From NCBI RefSeq assembly GCF_000981385.1, contig NZ_LATZ01000007.1:1-64000 (forward strand): a DNA stretch of 64,000 nucleotides, in the 5' to 3' direction. The translations under genes and the position numbers were made by a program. The DNA is from Bacillus sp. SA1-12 (GTDB lineage Bacteria; Bacillota; Bacilli; Bacillales; Bacillaceae). This document shows, piece after piece, positions 26,852-35,799 of this stretch. Each line of letters begins with the position of its first letter. Positions within the stretch are counted from its first letter, which is position 1. The notes below the pieces were generated by a model. That model saw only the letters and a program-made list of their open reading frames with translations. It did no database searches and was not told the DNA's origin.

Positions 26852-27679
26852 ATGAGATATGAAGAAAAGAAACCGTCAGTTGAATTAGATCCGTATATTA
26901 AATGCTTTTGGTATTTAGATAGGGAATATACTGAATACGATAACGGTGAAGTACTTTGGCCAGATGGATGCTATGAAATCCTTTTTCATTTTGGTTCCAG
27001 GTACAAAGTTCATAATCAGTCAATGGATACGTCATTTTTAATAGGGTCATTGACTCATTATCATCGTTTAACTGCGAACGGCAACATTCGTTTATTTGGT
27101 GCTCGTTTAAAACCTTGGGGATTAAAGTTTTTGCTTGATGCGGATTTAAAAGAACTTAAGGACAAATTTGTGCCTCTTAACACTCTATTTAATAAACGTA
27201 AGATTGAAACGATAGAGAACGAATTAAGGGATCTTGAATTAGAGGAAGGGATAATTCTTCTTCAAAAGTTTTTGTTGGAGTCATTCAGCCAAAGCCAACA
27301 TTTGAATAAAGATTTTATTCAGGTTTTAACTGAACTGTATGAATCCCCTGTCCAACGTGACATACAAACTTTTGTTTCGATGAGTAACTATTCGCAAAGG
27401 CAATTTGAAAGAAAAGTAATAGAGTTAACAGGGCTTTCTCCAAAAAAGTTAAGCAAAGTAGCAAGGTTTAATCAAGTTCGGCTAAAAATGTTTTTTAATC
27501 CAGAAATAGATCTTTATGATTGTATGGAAGAGTTCGGTTATTATGACTATGCTCATTTTTCAAAAGACTTTAAAGAATGTATAGGTCTTACACCTAATGA
27601 ATATAAAAACTGGATGCTGGAAAAAAGGAGCCGGGGACAAAATGAGCAAAAGAATGTCGTTTTTTTACAAGAAGAATAA
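26852..27679 (+). CDS. AraC-family transcription regulator
   Basis: A 275-residue regulator. The N-terminal domain (about 5-105: ELDPYIKCFWYLDRE, WPDGCYEILFHFG, GARLKPWGLKFLL) is of the DUF6597 sensor type. The C-terminal AraC DNA-binding domain (about 160-260) has two helix-turn-helix units with NYSQRQFERKVIELTGLSPKKLSKVARF and the second-helix end GYYDYAHFSKDFKECIGLTPNEYK. The following gene for a VOC protein is 50 bases downstream on the same strand, so they may share a transcript. Ligand unknown. Confidence 0.88.
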   Translation: MRYEEKKPSVELDPYIKCFWYLDREYTEYDNGEVLWPDGCYEILFHFGSRYKVHNQSMDTSFLIGSLTHYHRLTANGNIRLFGARLKPWGLKFLLDADLKELKDKFVPLNTLFNKRKIETIENELRDLELEEGIILLQKFLLESFSQSQHLNKDFIQVLTELYESPVQRDIQTFVSMSNYSQRQFERKVIELTGLSPKKLSKVARFNQVRLKMFFNPEIDLYDCMEEFGYYDYAHFSKDFKECIGLTPNEYKNWMLEKRSRGQNEQKNVVFLQEE

Positions 27680-27729
27680 AAACGGTTTTGCTACGATAAA
27701 AATCGAAAATATTGAAGGAGGAACATCTG

Positions 27730-28092
27730 ATGATTACGAATATAGGAACTGTTGCAGTATATGTTGAAGATCAACAAAAAGCAAAGGAATTTTGGGTAAA
27801 CAAAGCAGGCTTTGAGGTAATAGCCGACCACCCAATGGGGCCAAACGCAATATGGCTTGAAGTCGCCCCTCAAAATGCCCAATCTCGTTTAGTTATTTAT
27901 CCAAAGTCCATGATGAAAGGCTTTGAAAATATGAGAGCATCCATTGTATTTGAATGTGATCATGTTTTAGAGACATATGAAAAGATGAAGGCAAATGGAA
28001 TAGAATTTAAAGAAGAGCCAAAAGAAATGCAATGGGGCACTTTTGCACAATTCAGTGATGAAGACGGTAATGAATTTATTCTTAAAGGATAA
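27730..28092 (+). CDS. VOC (glyoxalase/bleomycin resistance-like) protein
   Basis: A 120-residue single VOC module built from two beta-alpha-beta-beta-beta repeats: TVAVYVEDQQKAKEFWVNKAGFEV and FECDHVLETYEKMKANGIEF, closing with FSDEDGNEFILK, where the last Glu is a usual metal ligand. GAAGGAGGAAC sets the ATG at 27730. It could be a dioxygenase-, glyoxalase- or drug-binding-type protein; the sequence does not decide. It probably belongs with the upstream AraC gene. Confidence 0.85.
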   Translation: MITNIGTVAVYVEDQQKAKEFWVNKAGFEVIADHPMGPNAIWLEVAPQNAQSRLVIYPKSMMKGFENMRASIVFECDHVLETYEKMKANGIEFKEEPKEMQWGTFAQFSDEDGNEFILKG

Positions 28093-28094
28093 AC

Positions 28095-28136
28095 AAAAGA
28101 CAGGCGAGTTCTAATAAAGGAACTGCCTGTCTTTTT
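28095..28136 (+). terminator. Terminator after the VOC gene
   Basis: AAAAGACAGGC with inner AGTTC/GAACT pairs to GCCTGTCTTTTT. A strong stem and T run. Confidence 0.9.
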
Positions 28137-28246
28137 AACATCATCAATTGGTTGCCGTAATTAAAAGGGAGCGGTATAAGCCATTTGAGTTTCTAAAAAG
28201 GCAGCATTTCTGCATTGTTGAAAAAGATGAGCTGGAGCAGAAATTC

Positions 28247-28870
28247 CTACTCATTGCTCATGAGATGCAGATAAAAGCTTAAGTCATTTTCCAAGTGTTT
28301 TTTCATTAGAATTTCAGCCTTTTCCCCGTCTCTTGACTTAATTGCTTCATAAATTTCCTCATGTTCATCAATTAGATGCGGTCGATTATAAATCACTACT
28401 GTTTTTCGAAATAGGTAAATGATTGCCTGCATCCGGTCAATGATATCAATCATCACTGGATTATTGCTGGCTTTCACAATATCATTATGAAAACTTTCAT
28501 TGGCAGACATGATTTCTTCTTTATTGCCTTTTCTCCCAATTTCAACATATTCGTACAGTTTTTCAATTTCTTTATCTTTAAGAAAGTTTGCAGCACATCT
28601 AGCAGAGTATCCTTCTAACAGGATTCGGACACTAAACATGTTTCGTAAATCCTTTTCCGTTGGTTTAACTACTTTCTTTTTAACAATTAGTCCTTCATTT
28701 TCTAATTTCCGTATTGATTCTCTTACCGGTGTTCTGCTAAAGCCAAGTTCAGCAGCAATTTTTTCTTCCACTACTTTGGTTCCGCCAGAAATTTCCCCAT
28801 TTAAGATTTTATCACGGAGAATTTCATAACACTGATGATACGCAGGCCGTGAGTTATTACTTTCAAGCAC
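28247..28870 (-). CDS. GntR-family regulator (FadR/FCD subgroup) of the sugar-acid operon
   Basis: A 207-residue repressor or activator. The winged helix (about 10-75) has YEILRDKILNGEISGGTKVVEEKIAAELGFSRTPVRESIRKLENEGLI. The C-terminal FCD ligand domain (about 80-205) has the metal-site histidines in SFHNDIVKASNN and near the end in DEHEEIYEAI and KKHLENDL. The GTG start at 28870 follows GGGGTGAAAAATTA; a longer frame to 28918 has no ribosome-binding site. It is divergent from the dehydrogenase-kinase-permease operon, and four GTATAC sites lie between. Confidence 0.87.
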   Translation of the reverse strand: MLESNNSRPAYHQCYEILRDKILNGEISGGTKVVEEKIAAELGFSRTPVRESIRKLENEGLIVKKKVVKPTEKDLRNMFSVRILLEGYSARCAANFLKDKEIEKLYEYVEIGRKGNKEEIMSANESFHNDIVKASNNPVMIDIIDRMQAIIYLFRKTVVIYNRPHLIDEHEEIYEAIKSRDGEKAEILMKKHLENDLSFYLHLMSNE

Positions 28871-28955
28871 TAATTTTTCACCCCAGTATTCATTTCCTAT
28901 TAATAACCATAGTACCAAATTATTTTTAAAAATCCTACTAGAGAAAATACAAAAA

Positions 28956-29023
28956 GTATACGCTTATTATAAAATGTATACAAAAATTATAAAAATGTAT
29001 ACAAAATTATTTTATTAGTATAC
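28956..29023. promoter_or_regulatory. Four GTATAC operators with embedded promoter
   Basis: GTATAC palindromes in an ATGTATACAA-like context occur at 28956, 28976, 28997 and 29018, spaced 20, 21 and 21 bases, i.e. two helical turns. This is the usual half-site type for FCD-group GntR proteins. A candidate promoter for the plus-strand operon (TATACA at 28998-29003, 17-base spacer, TACAAT at 29021-29026) lies inside sites three and four, so binding there would block RNA polymerase. Confidence 0.7.
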
Positions 29024-29164
29024 AATCAAAACATAAGGATTTATGAAAGCGATTGCTTGTGAGTTTTTTCATTTTTAGGTAGATAACAGAATCGAACGAG
29101 TAAATGGAAACGGCTCCATTCGTTATCTGCTCTTCATCATAAAATTCATTAGGAGGAATACAGC

Positions 29165-30067
29165 ATGACAAAAAGAATAGGCTTTATCGGATTAGGCATA
29201 ATGGGAAAACCTATGGCTTTAAACCTGATTAAAGCAGGACATACGTTAACAGTTAATGATCTTAATCAAGATGCAGTACAAACATTATTGAAAGCGGGTG
29301 CAACTGCAGCCGGATCAGCAAGGGAAGCAGCAGAAAACAGTGAAATCATTATCACCATGCTTCCAGCGTCTAAACATGTAAAAGCTGTTGTATTAGGTGA
29401 CAATGGAATCTTAGCAGGAGCAAAGGAAGGCTCCATTATTATTGATATGAGTTCCATTACGCCTGATGTTTCAAAGGAACTTGCGGCAGAGGCAGCAAAA
29501 AGAGGAGTCGGCTTTCTGGATGCACCAGTCAGCGGCGGTGAACCAAAAGCAATTGACGGGACATTAGCCATCATGGTTGGCGGGAAGGAAGAAGTATTTG
29601 AAGCTGCTAAACCTGTTCTATTGGACATGGGAAAGGATGTCACATTAGTTGGAGACAGCGGATGCGGGGTTACAGCAAAACTGGCTAACCAAATCATTGT
29701 AAACCTTAACATTGCTGCGATGTCTGAAGCGCTAATATTAGCAGCAAAGGCAGGCATTGATATTGAAAAAATGTATAAAGCGATCAGAAGCGGATTAGCA
29801 GGCAGTGCTGTACTCGATGCAAAGGTTCCATTAATTCTGGAAAGAAATTTTGCTCCTGGCGGTACAATTGCCATCAATATGAAGGATATTACAAATGTAA
29901 TGGATACAGCTCATGAAATTGGTGTACCGCTTCCGTTATCAAGCCAGCTATTAGAAATCTTTCATGCATTAAAGGTTGATGGCAAGCTAATGGATGACCA
30001 CGGCGGTATCGTTAAATATTATGAAAAGCTTGCAAATGTAGAAGTAAGGGGTGGTTCTAATCAATGA
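29165..30067 (+). CDS. NAD(P)-dependent beta-hydroxyacid dehydrogenase (GarR/LtnD-like)
   Basis: A 300-residue dehydrogenase of the beta-hydroxyacid family. The Rossmann loop is GFIGLGIMGKPMALNL (residues 6-21), the substrate-binding motif DAPVSGGEPKA (about 119-129), and the catalytic Lys lies in KLANQIIVNLNIAAMSEAL (around residue 171). It may be tartronate-semialdehyde reductase or a four-carbon acid (threonate) dehydrogenase; the kinase next to it favours the latter. AGGAGGAATACAGC precedes the ATG. It overlaps the kinase gene by four bases. Confidence 0.88.
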   Translation: MTKRIGFIGLGIMGKPMALNLIKAGHTLTVNDLNQDAVQTLLKAGATAAGSAREAAENSEIIITMLPASKHVKAVVLGDNGILAGAKEGSIIIDMSSITPDVSKELAAEAAKRGVGFLDAPVSGGEPKAIDGTLAIMVGGKEEVFEAAKPVLLDMGKDVTLVGDSGCGVTAKLANQIIVNLNIAAMSEALILAAKAGIDIEKMYKAIRSGLAGSAVLDAKVPLILERNFAPGGTIAINMKDITNVMDTAHEIGVPLPLSSQLLEIFHALKVDGKLMDDHGGIVKYYEKLANVEVRGGSNQ

Positions 30068-31494
30068 GTAAAAATAAAAGATTAGCAGAAGAAGTTTTTA
30101 ACAGAATACCATCTGTTGATACCGCCATCGTGAATGAAATGATAGAAAAGGAACTTAAAAGCTTAAATAAAAAAATAATCGTACTTGATGATGATCCAAC
30201 TGGTGTTCAAACCGTACATGGGATTTCGGTTTATACAGATTGGACGTTGAACAGCATCGAAGAAGGATTTAGAGAAGAAAACTCCATGTTTTTTATTCTA
30301 ACGAACTCACGCGGATTTACAGCTGCAGAAACAGATCAAGTTCATCAAGAAATAGCAGCTAATATTGTCCAAGCAGCAAAGAAGTTCAATCGTGAATTTA
30401 TCATAATCAGCCGAGGTGACTCTACATTAAGAGGCCATTATCCGTTAGAAACGAAAGTATTACAAGAAACGGTTGAAGCAAATTCTGATTGTAAGTTTGA
30501 CGGTGAAGTCATCCTGCCGTTTTTTAAAGAAGGAGGACGCTTCACAATTGATAATATCCACTATGTTCAATATGATGAACAGTTAGTCCCGGCAGGCGAA
30601 ACTGAATTTGCGAAAGACCGTACATTTGGTTATACAAAATCACATTTAGGTGAATGGGCAGAGGAAAAATCTCAAGGTGAATACAAAGCTGAGAAAATGA
30701 CCTATATTTCCCTTGAAAGTCTTCGTTCTCTTGATATTGAAACGATTGAACAGCAACTGATGAACATGAAAAATTTTAATAAAGTCATTGTCAATGCAGT
30801 TGATTATGTGGATGTAAAAGTATTTGCCATTGCATTAATTAGAGCTATCAATAAAGGGAAAAACTTTCTATTTAGAAGTGCGGCCGCTCTGACAAAAGTA
30901 ATTGGAGGTATTAGTGACAAATCTTTACTTTCCCGCGAGGAACTGATGAGTGATGAGACAGCAAATGGCGGACTTGTCATTATTGGTTCGCATGTTAAGA
31001 AGACAACAGAACAGTTTGAAGAATTAAAGAAAGCGGATGCAGTTGAGTTTATTGAATTTAATGTTCACCTTGTATTAGAACCTGAAAAATTTGAAAAAGA
31101 ACTTGATCGGGTTGTTGAAACGACAAATCAATTAATCTCGAAGGGGAAAAATGTCGCCGTTTATACAAGAAGGGAAAGGCTTGATCTTGGTGAGGGAAAA
31201 AAAGAAGAGGAGTTAAAGCTATCTGTAAAAATATCCGATGCTGTAACAAGTATCGTGAAAAGATTAGAAGCAAGACCTTCTTTCATTATTGCTAAAGGCG
31301 GAATCACATCAAGTGATATTGGAACAAAAGGTCTTGAAGTCAAAAGAGCGACGGTAGCAGGACAAATTAGACCTGGAATTCCAGTTTGGACAACAGGCAG
31401 TGAAAGCAAGTTCCCCGGGATTTCGTATGTTATCTTCCCTGGAAACGTAGGGACAAAGACTGATCTGAGAGAAGTTGTTGAACAGCTAAGCTAA
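30064..31494 (+). CDS. Four-carbon acid sugar kinase (DUF1537 family)
   Basis: A 476-residue ATP-dependent kinase of the DUF1537 type that phosphorylates threonate/erythronate-like acids. The N-terminal substrate domain has IIVLDDDPTGVQTVHG (about 38-53), the RGDSTLRGHYPLE stretch (about 119-131) and FFKEGGRFT. The C-terminal nucleotide-binding half has RPSFIIAKGGITSSDIGTKGL (about 398-418) and WTTGSESKFPGISYVIFPGNVG. ATGA overlap with the dehydrogenase gene. The aldolase, isomerase or PdxA2-type gene usually found with this kinase is missing here. Confidence 0.88.
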   Translation: MSKNKRLAEEVFNRIPSVDTAIVNEMIEKELKSLNKKIIVLDDDPTGVQTVHGISVYTDWTLNSIEEGFREENSMFFILTNSRGFTAAETDQVHQEIAANIVQAAKKFNREFIIISRGDSTLRGHYPLETKVLQETVEANSDCKFDGEVILPFFKEGGRFTIDNIHYVQYDEQLVPAGETEFAKDRTFGYTKSHLGEWAEEKSQGEYKAEKMTYISLESLRSLDIETIEQQLMNMKNFNKVIVNAVDYVDVKVFAIALIRAINKGKNFLFRSAAALTKVIGGISDKSLLSREELMSDETANGGLVIIGSHVKKTTEQFEELKKADAVEFIEFNVHLVLEPEKFEKELDRVVETTNQLISKGKNVAVYTRRERLDLGEGKKEEELKLSVKISDAVTSIVKRLEARPSFIIAKGGITSSDIGTKGLEVKRATVAGQIRPGIPVWTTGSESKFPGISYVIFPGNVGTKTDLREVVEQLS

Positions 31495-31734
31495 TAAAAA
31501 ATTTGAACGTAGTAAGACAATCCTAGAGGTGTTAGTGTCCAAGCCTCTAGGGGCTTAATCAGAAATGGGACAATAATCAAAAAAGTTTTGTATGTACGTA
31601 TTTCTAAAAAGGTTGATTTAAGTAAGGAGTCTGCACTTTCAGCACTGAATTTTGAGTCAGTAAGAAAAAAGGATTTAATGTAGACGCCTTATAATGTTTA
31701 ACCTCTTTTATTATCCAAATAGGAGGAATGAAAA

Positions 31735-33054
31735 ATGCCGATTATTTCAGTTACGATAGGGGTAGCTTTATTATTACTATTAATGATGACGTTTAAATTA
31801 AACGCTTTCGTAGCATTGCTTCTTGTTTCCCTCGTTGTAGGAATTCTTGAAGGAATGACTCCGATAGAGGCAGTAGAATCGATTGAAGCCGGATTAGGCG
31901 GAACACTTGGACATCTTACGATGATTATTATCTTTGGAGGTATCCTTGGAAAGTTAATGACCGATTCTGGTGGTGCACAGCAAATAGCGACAACCATGAT
32001 TAATGCATTCGGTGAAAAGAAAATTCAACTTGCAGCTGTCATAACTGCGGCTGTTGTTGGAATCGCTTTATTCTTTGAAACTGGGGTTGTTGTTCTCATT
32101 CCGTTAGTGTTTACAATTGCAGCAGCAGCAGGAGTGCCTGTCCTTTATATTGGGATGCCGGTTATTGCTGCATTAATTACAATGCATGGATTTGTCCCTC
32201 CACACCCAGGGCCAACTGCGATAGCAAACGTGTTTGGGGCGAATATTGGTTTAACGTTAATCCTGGGAATAATCATTGCAATCCCTGCTTTTATTCTTGC
32301 AGGTCCGGTTTATGTTAAATTCTTTAAGAAAGAATCATTAGAAATCGATATTCCAAAAGGATTATTTAACCCTAAGGAATTTAAAGAAGAAGAACTACCT
32401 AGCTTTGGGATTAGTATTTTTACAGCACTTTTACCTGTTATTCTTATTGCTTTACAAGCATGTGTACAAATTTTCGCACCAAATTCAGCGATTGCACCGG
32501 TAACTGACTTTATAGGAAATGCCAATATTGCCCTTTTCATTTCTGTCATTGTTGCATTCTTTACGTTTGGTCTAAACTTAGGTAAAAAAATGCCAGAAAT
32601 TATGCAGTCTCTTACTGATTCTGTCAGCGGAATCGCGATGATCTTATTAATCATTGCTGCAGGCGGAGCATTCAAACAGGTACTTGTAGACAGCCACATT
32701 GACAAATATATTTCTGATATCATGGCAGGCTCTACTCTTTCGCCGCTGCTTTTAACTTGGCTAATCGCTGCCATTCTCAGGGTAGCAGTAGGTTCTGCAA
32801 CAGTAGCTGGTATGACCGCAGCTGGAATTGCCGCACCTCTTGTCGCTGCAACTGGGGCAAGCCCAGAGTTGATGGTATTAGCTGCAGGTGCTGGAAGTGT
32901 TACCTTCTCACACGTAAATGATGCAGGCTTCTGGATTTATAAAGAATACTTTAACCTTTCCATTGGCCAGACAATTAAAACTTGGTCTGTTATGGTAACC
33001 ATTATTTCTTTAGTTGGACTTGCCGGTGTCATAATCCTTGATATGTTTATTTAG
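31735..33054 (+). CDS. GntP-family sugar-acid permease
   Basis: A 439-residue proton-coupled permease with about twelve to fourteen hydrophobic helices. Family marks include GGTLGHLTMIIIFGGILGKL (about 53-72), GFVPPHPGPTAIANVFGANIG and SATVAGMTAAGIAAP plus SHVNDAGFWIYKEYF near the C-terminus. It probably imports the acid that the dehydrogenase and kinase degrade. A 240-base gap precedes it; in that gap, 31553-31683 is an open frame without a start (ending SVRKKDLM) that I cannot identify. AGGAGGAATG is its ribosome-binding site. Confidence 0.93.
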   Translation: MPIISVTIGVALLLLLMMTFKLNAFVALLLVSLVVGILEGMTPIEAVESIEAGLGGTLGHLTMIIIFGGILGKLMTDSGGAQQIATTMINAFGEKKIQLAAVITAAVVGIALFFETGVVVLIPLVFTIAAAAGVPVLYIGMPVIAALITMHGFVPPHPGPTAIANVFGANIGLTLILGIIIAIPAFILAGPVYVKFFKKESLEIDIPKGLFNPKEFKEEELPSFGISIFTALLPVILIALQACVQIFAPNSAIAPVTDFIGNANIALFISVIVAFFTFGLNLGKKMPEIMQSLTDSVSGIAMILLIIAAGGAFKQVLVDSHIDKYISDIMAGSTLSPLLLTWLIAAILRVAVGSATVAGMTAAGIAAPLVAATGASPELMVLAAGAGSVTFSHVNDAGFWIYKEYFNLSIGQTIKTWSVMVTIISLVGLAGVIILDMFI

Positions 33055-33156
33055 AGTAAGAAACCTGAGGAGTTCACTTTTTTGAAGCTTCGTTTACGAG
33101 GCCAATGAAAAGAAGGTAAAATGGCTGTCCGCGGTATCACTAATTTTCTTTCATAA

Positions 33157-33197
33157 AGAGGCGCTTTCCTTTTAAAGGGAAGCGCCTTATTTTTTCA
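33157..33197 (+). terminator. Terminator of the sugar-acid operon
   Basis: AGGCGCTTTCC pairs with GGGAAGCGCCTT, then ATTTTTT. The rest of 33055-33402 shows no gene. Confidence 0.85.
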
Positions 33198-33402
33198 CCA
33201 CTATGTATTTATTGCAGGATCGGCTGGATTCTGACATATTAGGAGTAAAATATGGAATGATAGGTATATGGGTAAAAATTAGCATATGCTATCCCTTCGA
33301 AATCAGTTTCTTACACTACTAAAATAAAAAGAAAAGTATCATATATGATACTCTTCCTGAAAATCCGTTCTTTTCTAATCCTTTTTACATGTACTTTATT
33401 TC

Positions 33403-33834
33403 TTATTTTCTCATTGACGATTCGTTAAATTTTTTTAACAGCTCCCCGAACCATTTACATTCCTCATCAGACCATTCGCTTAGAACTTCTGTTAACCTGC
33501 CCAATCGAGCCTGCTTATTTTCGAATAATATCTTTGTTCCCGAATCTGTAATCTGGTAAAAATAAGCTCTTCCATCTGTTGGATCAGGTACTTTGCTCAC
33601 ATATCCCTTTTGCTCAAGTGCTGCAGCTTGTCTGCTGACTGTGGAGATATCCAGTTGAAATTCATTGGCCAAAGCTTTAACTCCAGAAGAACCATCTACG
33701 TATAATTGATGTAATAAAAGATAAGCAGAGCGGTCTACAAGCCAATTTCGTTTATCTGATGTAATCGATGTGAGACGGCGAACCATTACAGCAATTTCAA
33801 GCTCAATTGTTTCCAGTGAATGTTGATTATTCAT
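33403..33834 (-). CDS. MarR-family transcription regulator
   Basis: A 143-residue winged-helix dimeric regulator. The recognition region is VKALANEFQLDISTVSRQAAALEQKGYVSKVPDPTDGRAYFYQIT (about 52-96), with the wing DPTDGR. Divergent from an MFS exporter gene, with two palindromes between them that overlap the exporter promoter, so it most likely represses the exporter until a ligand binds. The arrangement recalls MarR/MFS pairs such as yvmB/yvmA, but no pulcherriminic acid genes are present here. Confidence 0.88.
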   Translation of the reverse strand: MNNQHSLETIELEIAVMVRRLTSITSDKRNWLVDRSAYLLLHQLYVDGSSGVKALANEFQLDISTVSRQAAALEQKGYVSKVPDPTDGRAYFYQITDSGTKILFENKQARLGRLTEVLSEWSDEECKWFGELLKKFNESSMRK

Positions 33835-33930
33835 TTCTTTACCACCTTAAAAATGCTCTATAGTTAAATGATAACCTACTGCAGTGGATTGTCAATTTTA
33901 GCTAAGATTCTTATTGGGAAGGAGCAGTAT

Positions 33931-33985
33931 TTTACAACTATATAGTTGTATGGTACAATTATTTAGTTGTATCATACAACTAAAT
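33931..33985 (+). promoter_or_regulatory. Exporter promoter with two MarR-type palindromes
   Basis: ACAACTATATAGTTGT at 33934-33949 is a perfect 16-bp palindrome. Bases 33961-33985 form a 25-bp palindrome (half ATTTAGTTGTAT, one central base). A promoter, TTTACA (33931-33936), 17 bases, TACAAT (33954-33959), overlaps the first; the start point (near 33966) lies in the second. The sites share ACAACTA/TAGTTGT half-sites. Confidence 0.75.
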
Positions 33986-34265
33986 GAATATTTTTTTGAA
34001 TAAGTAAACTTAAGTGTTCAACTTTTACCGCCTTTAGGAGGTGAACTGTATAAGCCCGCGATAGTATGAGCAGCTATTCTATAAAGAGATAAAGTGCAGG
34101 ATACTGTAAGGTCGTCATGATCATATTAGCGGCTTCCTTTGGGAGTAATGAAAAAATGAAATCAATGCTTATATAAGTTATGAAGACAAATTATGTAATT
34201 GCAATCATTGTTAACATCGAGCACTTGATTTCTCTGAGAAAAGGAAATAGGAAGGAGAGAAATAG
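33986..34265 (+). other. Long leader before the MFS gene, no gene seen
   Basis: If transcription starts near 33966, the exporter mRNA has about 300 untranslated bases. I see no protein frame of note; a GGAGGTGAACTGTATAAG stretch near 34037 looks like a ribosome-binding site without a usable frame. Confidence 0.35.
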
Positions 34266-35510
34266 ATGGCATCTACTACTCAAAATGCTTCAACTCTAAA
34301 TAGCAACACAAATCCATTAATTCCTGAAGAGGGGAGTCTTCTTCAGCAGCCTAAGGCTGTCTGGGCAGTTTTTTTCGCTTGCATTATTGCTTTTATGGGT
34401 CTGGGTCTTGTTGACCCAATTTTGCCTGCCATTGCTGAGCAATTAGATGCAACTCATAGTCAAGTAACCTTACTTTTCACAAGCTACAATGCTGTCATGG
34501 CGGTAGCTATGCTAATTACCGGCATGATTTCATCAAGGGTTGGAATAAAATGGACATTGCTTGCTGGTATTGTCATTATTGCGATATTTTCAGCACTTGG
34601 TGGATTTTCAAGCGACATCTGGGCACTTGTTGGACTGCGGGGTGGATGGGGCCTAGGAAACGCATTGTTTGTTGCTACAGCTTTGGCAGCTATTGTCTCT
34701 CTGTCAAATAGCGGAACCGCCAAAGCAATTATTTTGTATGAGGCAGCAATCGGACTGGGAATTTCAGTTGGACCATTGCTTGGCGGCTGGTTGGGAGCAA
34801 TGTCCTGGAGGGGCCCGTTTCTCGGTGTTGCGGCACTAATGGTTATTGCCTTTATTGGGCTTTCTATTTTAATGCCTAAATCCCATTCAAAAAATACTGC
34901 AAAATCGAAAACATCTTTAATGGATCCGTTCAGAGCTTTGAAACACCGTTCTCTTTTGGTTTTTGGTATTGCAGCAGCTTTATATAACTTTGGATTTTTT
35001 ACTTTATTGGCTTATGCTCCTTTTGTTATGGGATTAGATGAGCATGGCTTAGGCCTTGTGTTCCTTGGATGGGGAATTTTACTTGCTGTAACATCTGTTT
35101 TCATGGCACCAAAGCTAGGCGAATGGTTTGGAACAATAAAATCGATGAGTATCATGTTGATCTTATTTGCATTGCTTTTAGGTGCAATGGGGATATGGAC
35201 ATCGACACAATGGGTAGTTATTGCATCCGTTATTCTTGCTGGTGCATTATTGGGGAATAACAACACATTAATTACGACTGCGGTTATGAATGCTGCACCT
35301 GTCGAACGATCCACGGCATCTGCCGCATACAGCTTCCTTCGCTTTATTGGAGGAGCTATTGCTCCATTTATGGCAGGCAAACTTGCGGAAATATACAACC
35401 CAAGTGTACCTTTCATTGTTGGCGCAGTGTTCGTCCTTATTTCAGTCGTATTTATTTGGTTCAATTATAAGCATGTAAATCATGTTGATTCTGTTGAATC
35501 AGCTCATTAA
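34266..35510 (+). CDS. MFS drug-type exporter (DHA1 family, 12 TM)
   Basis: A 414-residue major facilitator with twelve hydrophobic helices after a 30-residue polar N-terminus. GLVDPILPAIAEQL in helix 1, the motif-A loop GMISSRVGIKWTLLAG (about 82-97) and the motif-C stretch in helix 5 (GLGISVGPLLGGWLG, about 163-177) mark a proton-driven antiporter of the multidrug type. Substrate unknown. GAAGGAGAGAAATAG precedes the ATG. Controlled by the divergent MarR gene. Confidence 0.9.
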   Translation: MASTTQNASTLNSNTNPLIPEEGSLLQQPKAVWAVFFACIIAFMGLGLVDPILPAIAEQLDATHSQVTLLFTSYNAVMAVAMLITGMISSRVGIKWTLLAGIVIIAIFSALGGFSSDIWALVGLRGGWGLGNALFVATALAAIVSLSNSGTAKAIILYEAAIGLGISVGPLLGGWLGAMSWRGPFLGVAALMVIAFIGLSILMPKSHSKNTAKSKTSLMDPFRALKHRSLLVFGIAAALYNFGFFTLLAYAPFVMGLDEHGLGLVFLGWGILLAVTSVFMAPKLGEWFGTIKSMSIMLILFALLLGAMGIWTSTQWVVIASVILAGALLGNNNTLITTAVMNAAPVERSTASAAYSFLRFIGGAIAPFMAGKLAEIYNPSVPFIVGAVFVLISVVFIWFNYKHVNHVDSVESAH

Positions 35511-35515
35511 ATAAA

Positions 35516-35552
35516 AAGGAGGGTCTGCCAACTGGCAGATCCTCTTGTTTTT
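35516..35552 (+). terminator. Terminator after the MFS gene
   Basis: AGGAGGGTCTGCC and GGCAGATCCTCTT pair with a short AACT loop, followed by TTTTTC. Confidence 0.85.
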
Positions 35553-35724
35553 CAGGAAAAATGATAAGGAAGCAGGTAATAAGACTTTTCAAAAAATCCA
35601 GAGATATCCTTGAGTATCTAATCACTGGGAGGCGGTAGCTTTACACGATCGTTAAAAACAGCAAATGTGTTTTTCCAGATACTCTGACTTTGTTCTAAAA
35701 ATAGTAAATAGTGGGTATTTTTTA

Positions 35725-35753
35725 TTGACTAAACGTTCATTCAATAGTAAGAT
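35725..35753 (+). promoter_or_regulatory. Promoter with overlapping TetR-type operator
   Basis: TTGACT (35725-35730), 17 bases, TAAGAT (35748-35753). The imperfect palindrome TGACTAAACGTTCATTCA (35726-35743; halves match at seven of nine bases) covers the -35 box and spacer. It has the look of a TetR operator and fits the TetR gene in the same operon. Confidence 0.6.
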
Positions 35754-35799
35754 GAAATTGTTAATGAAAGGAAATTCAGAAATAAAAGGAGGAATTGTC

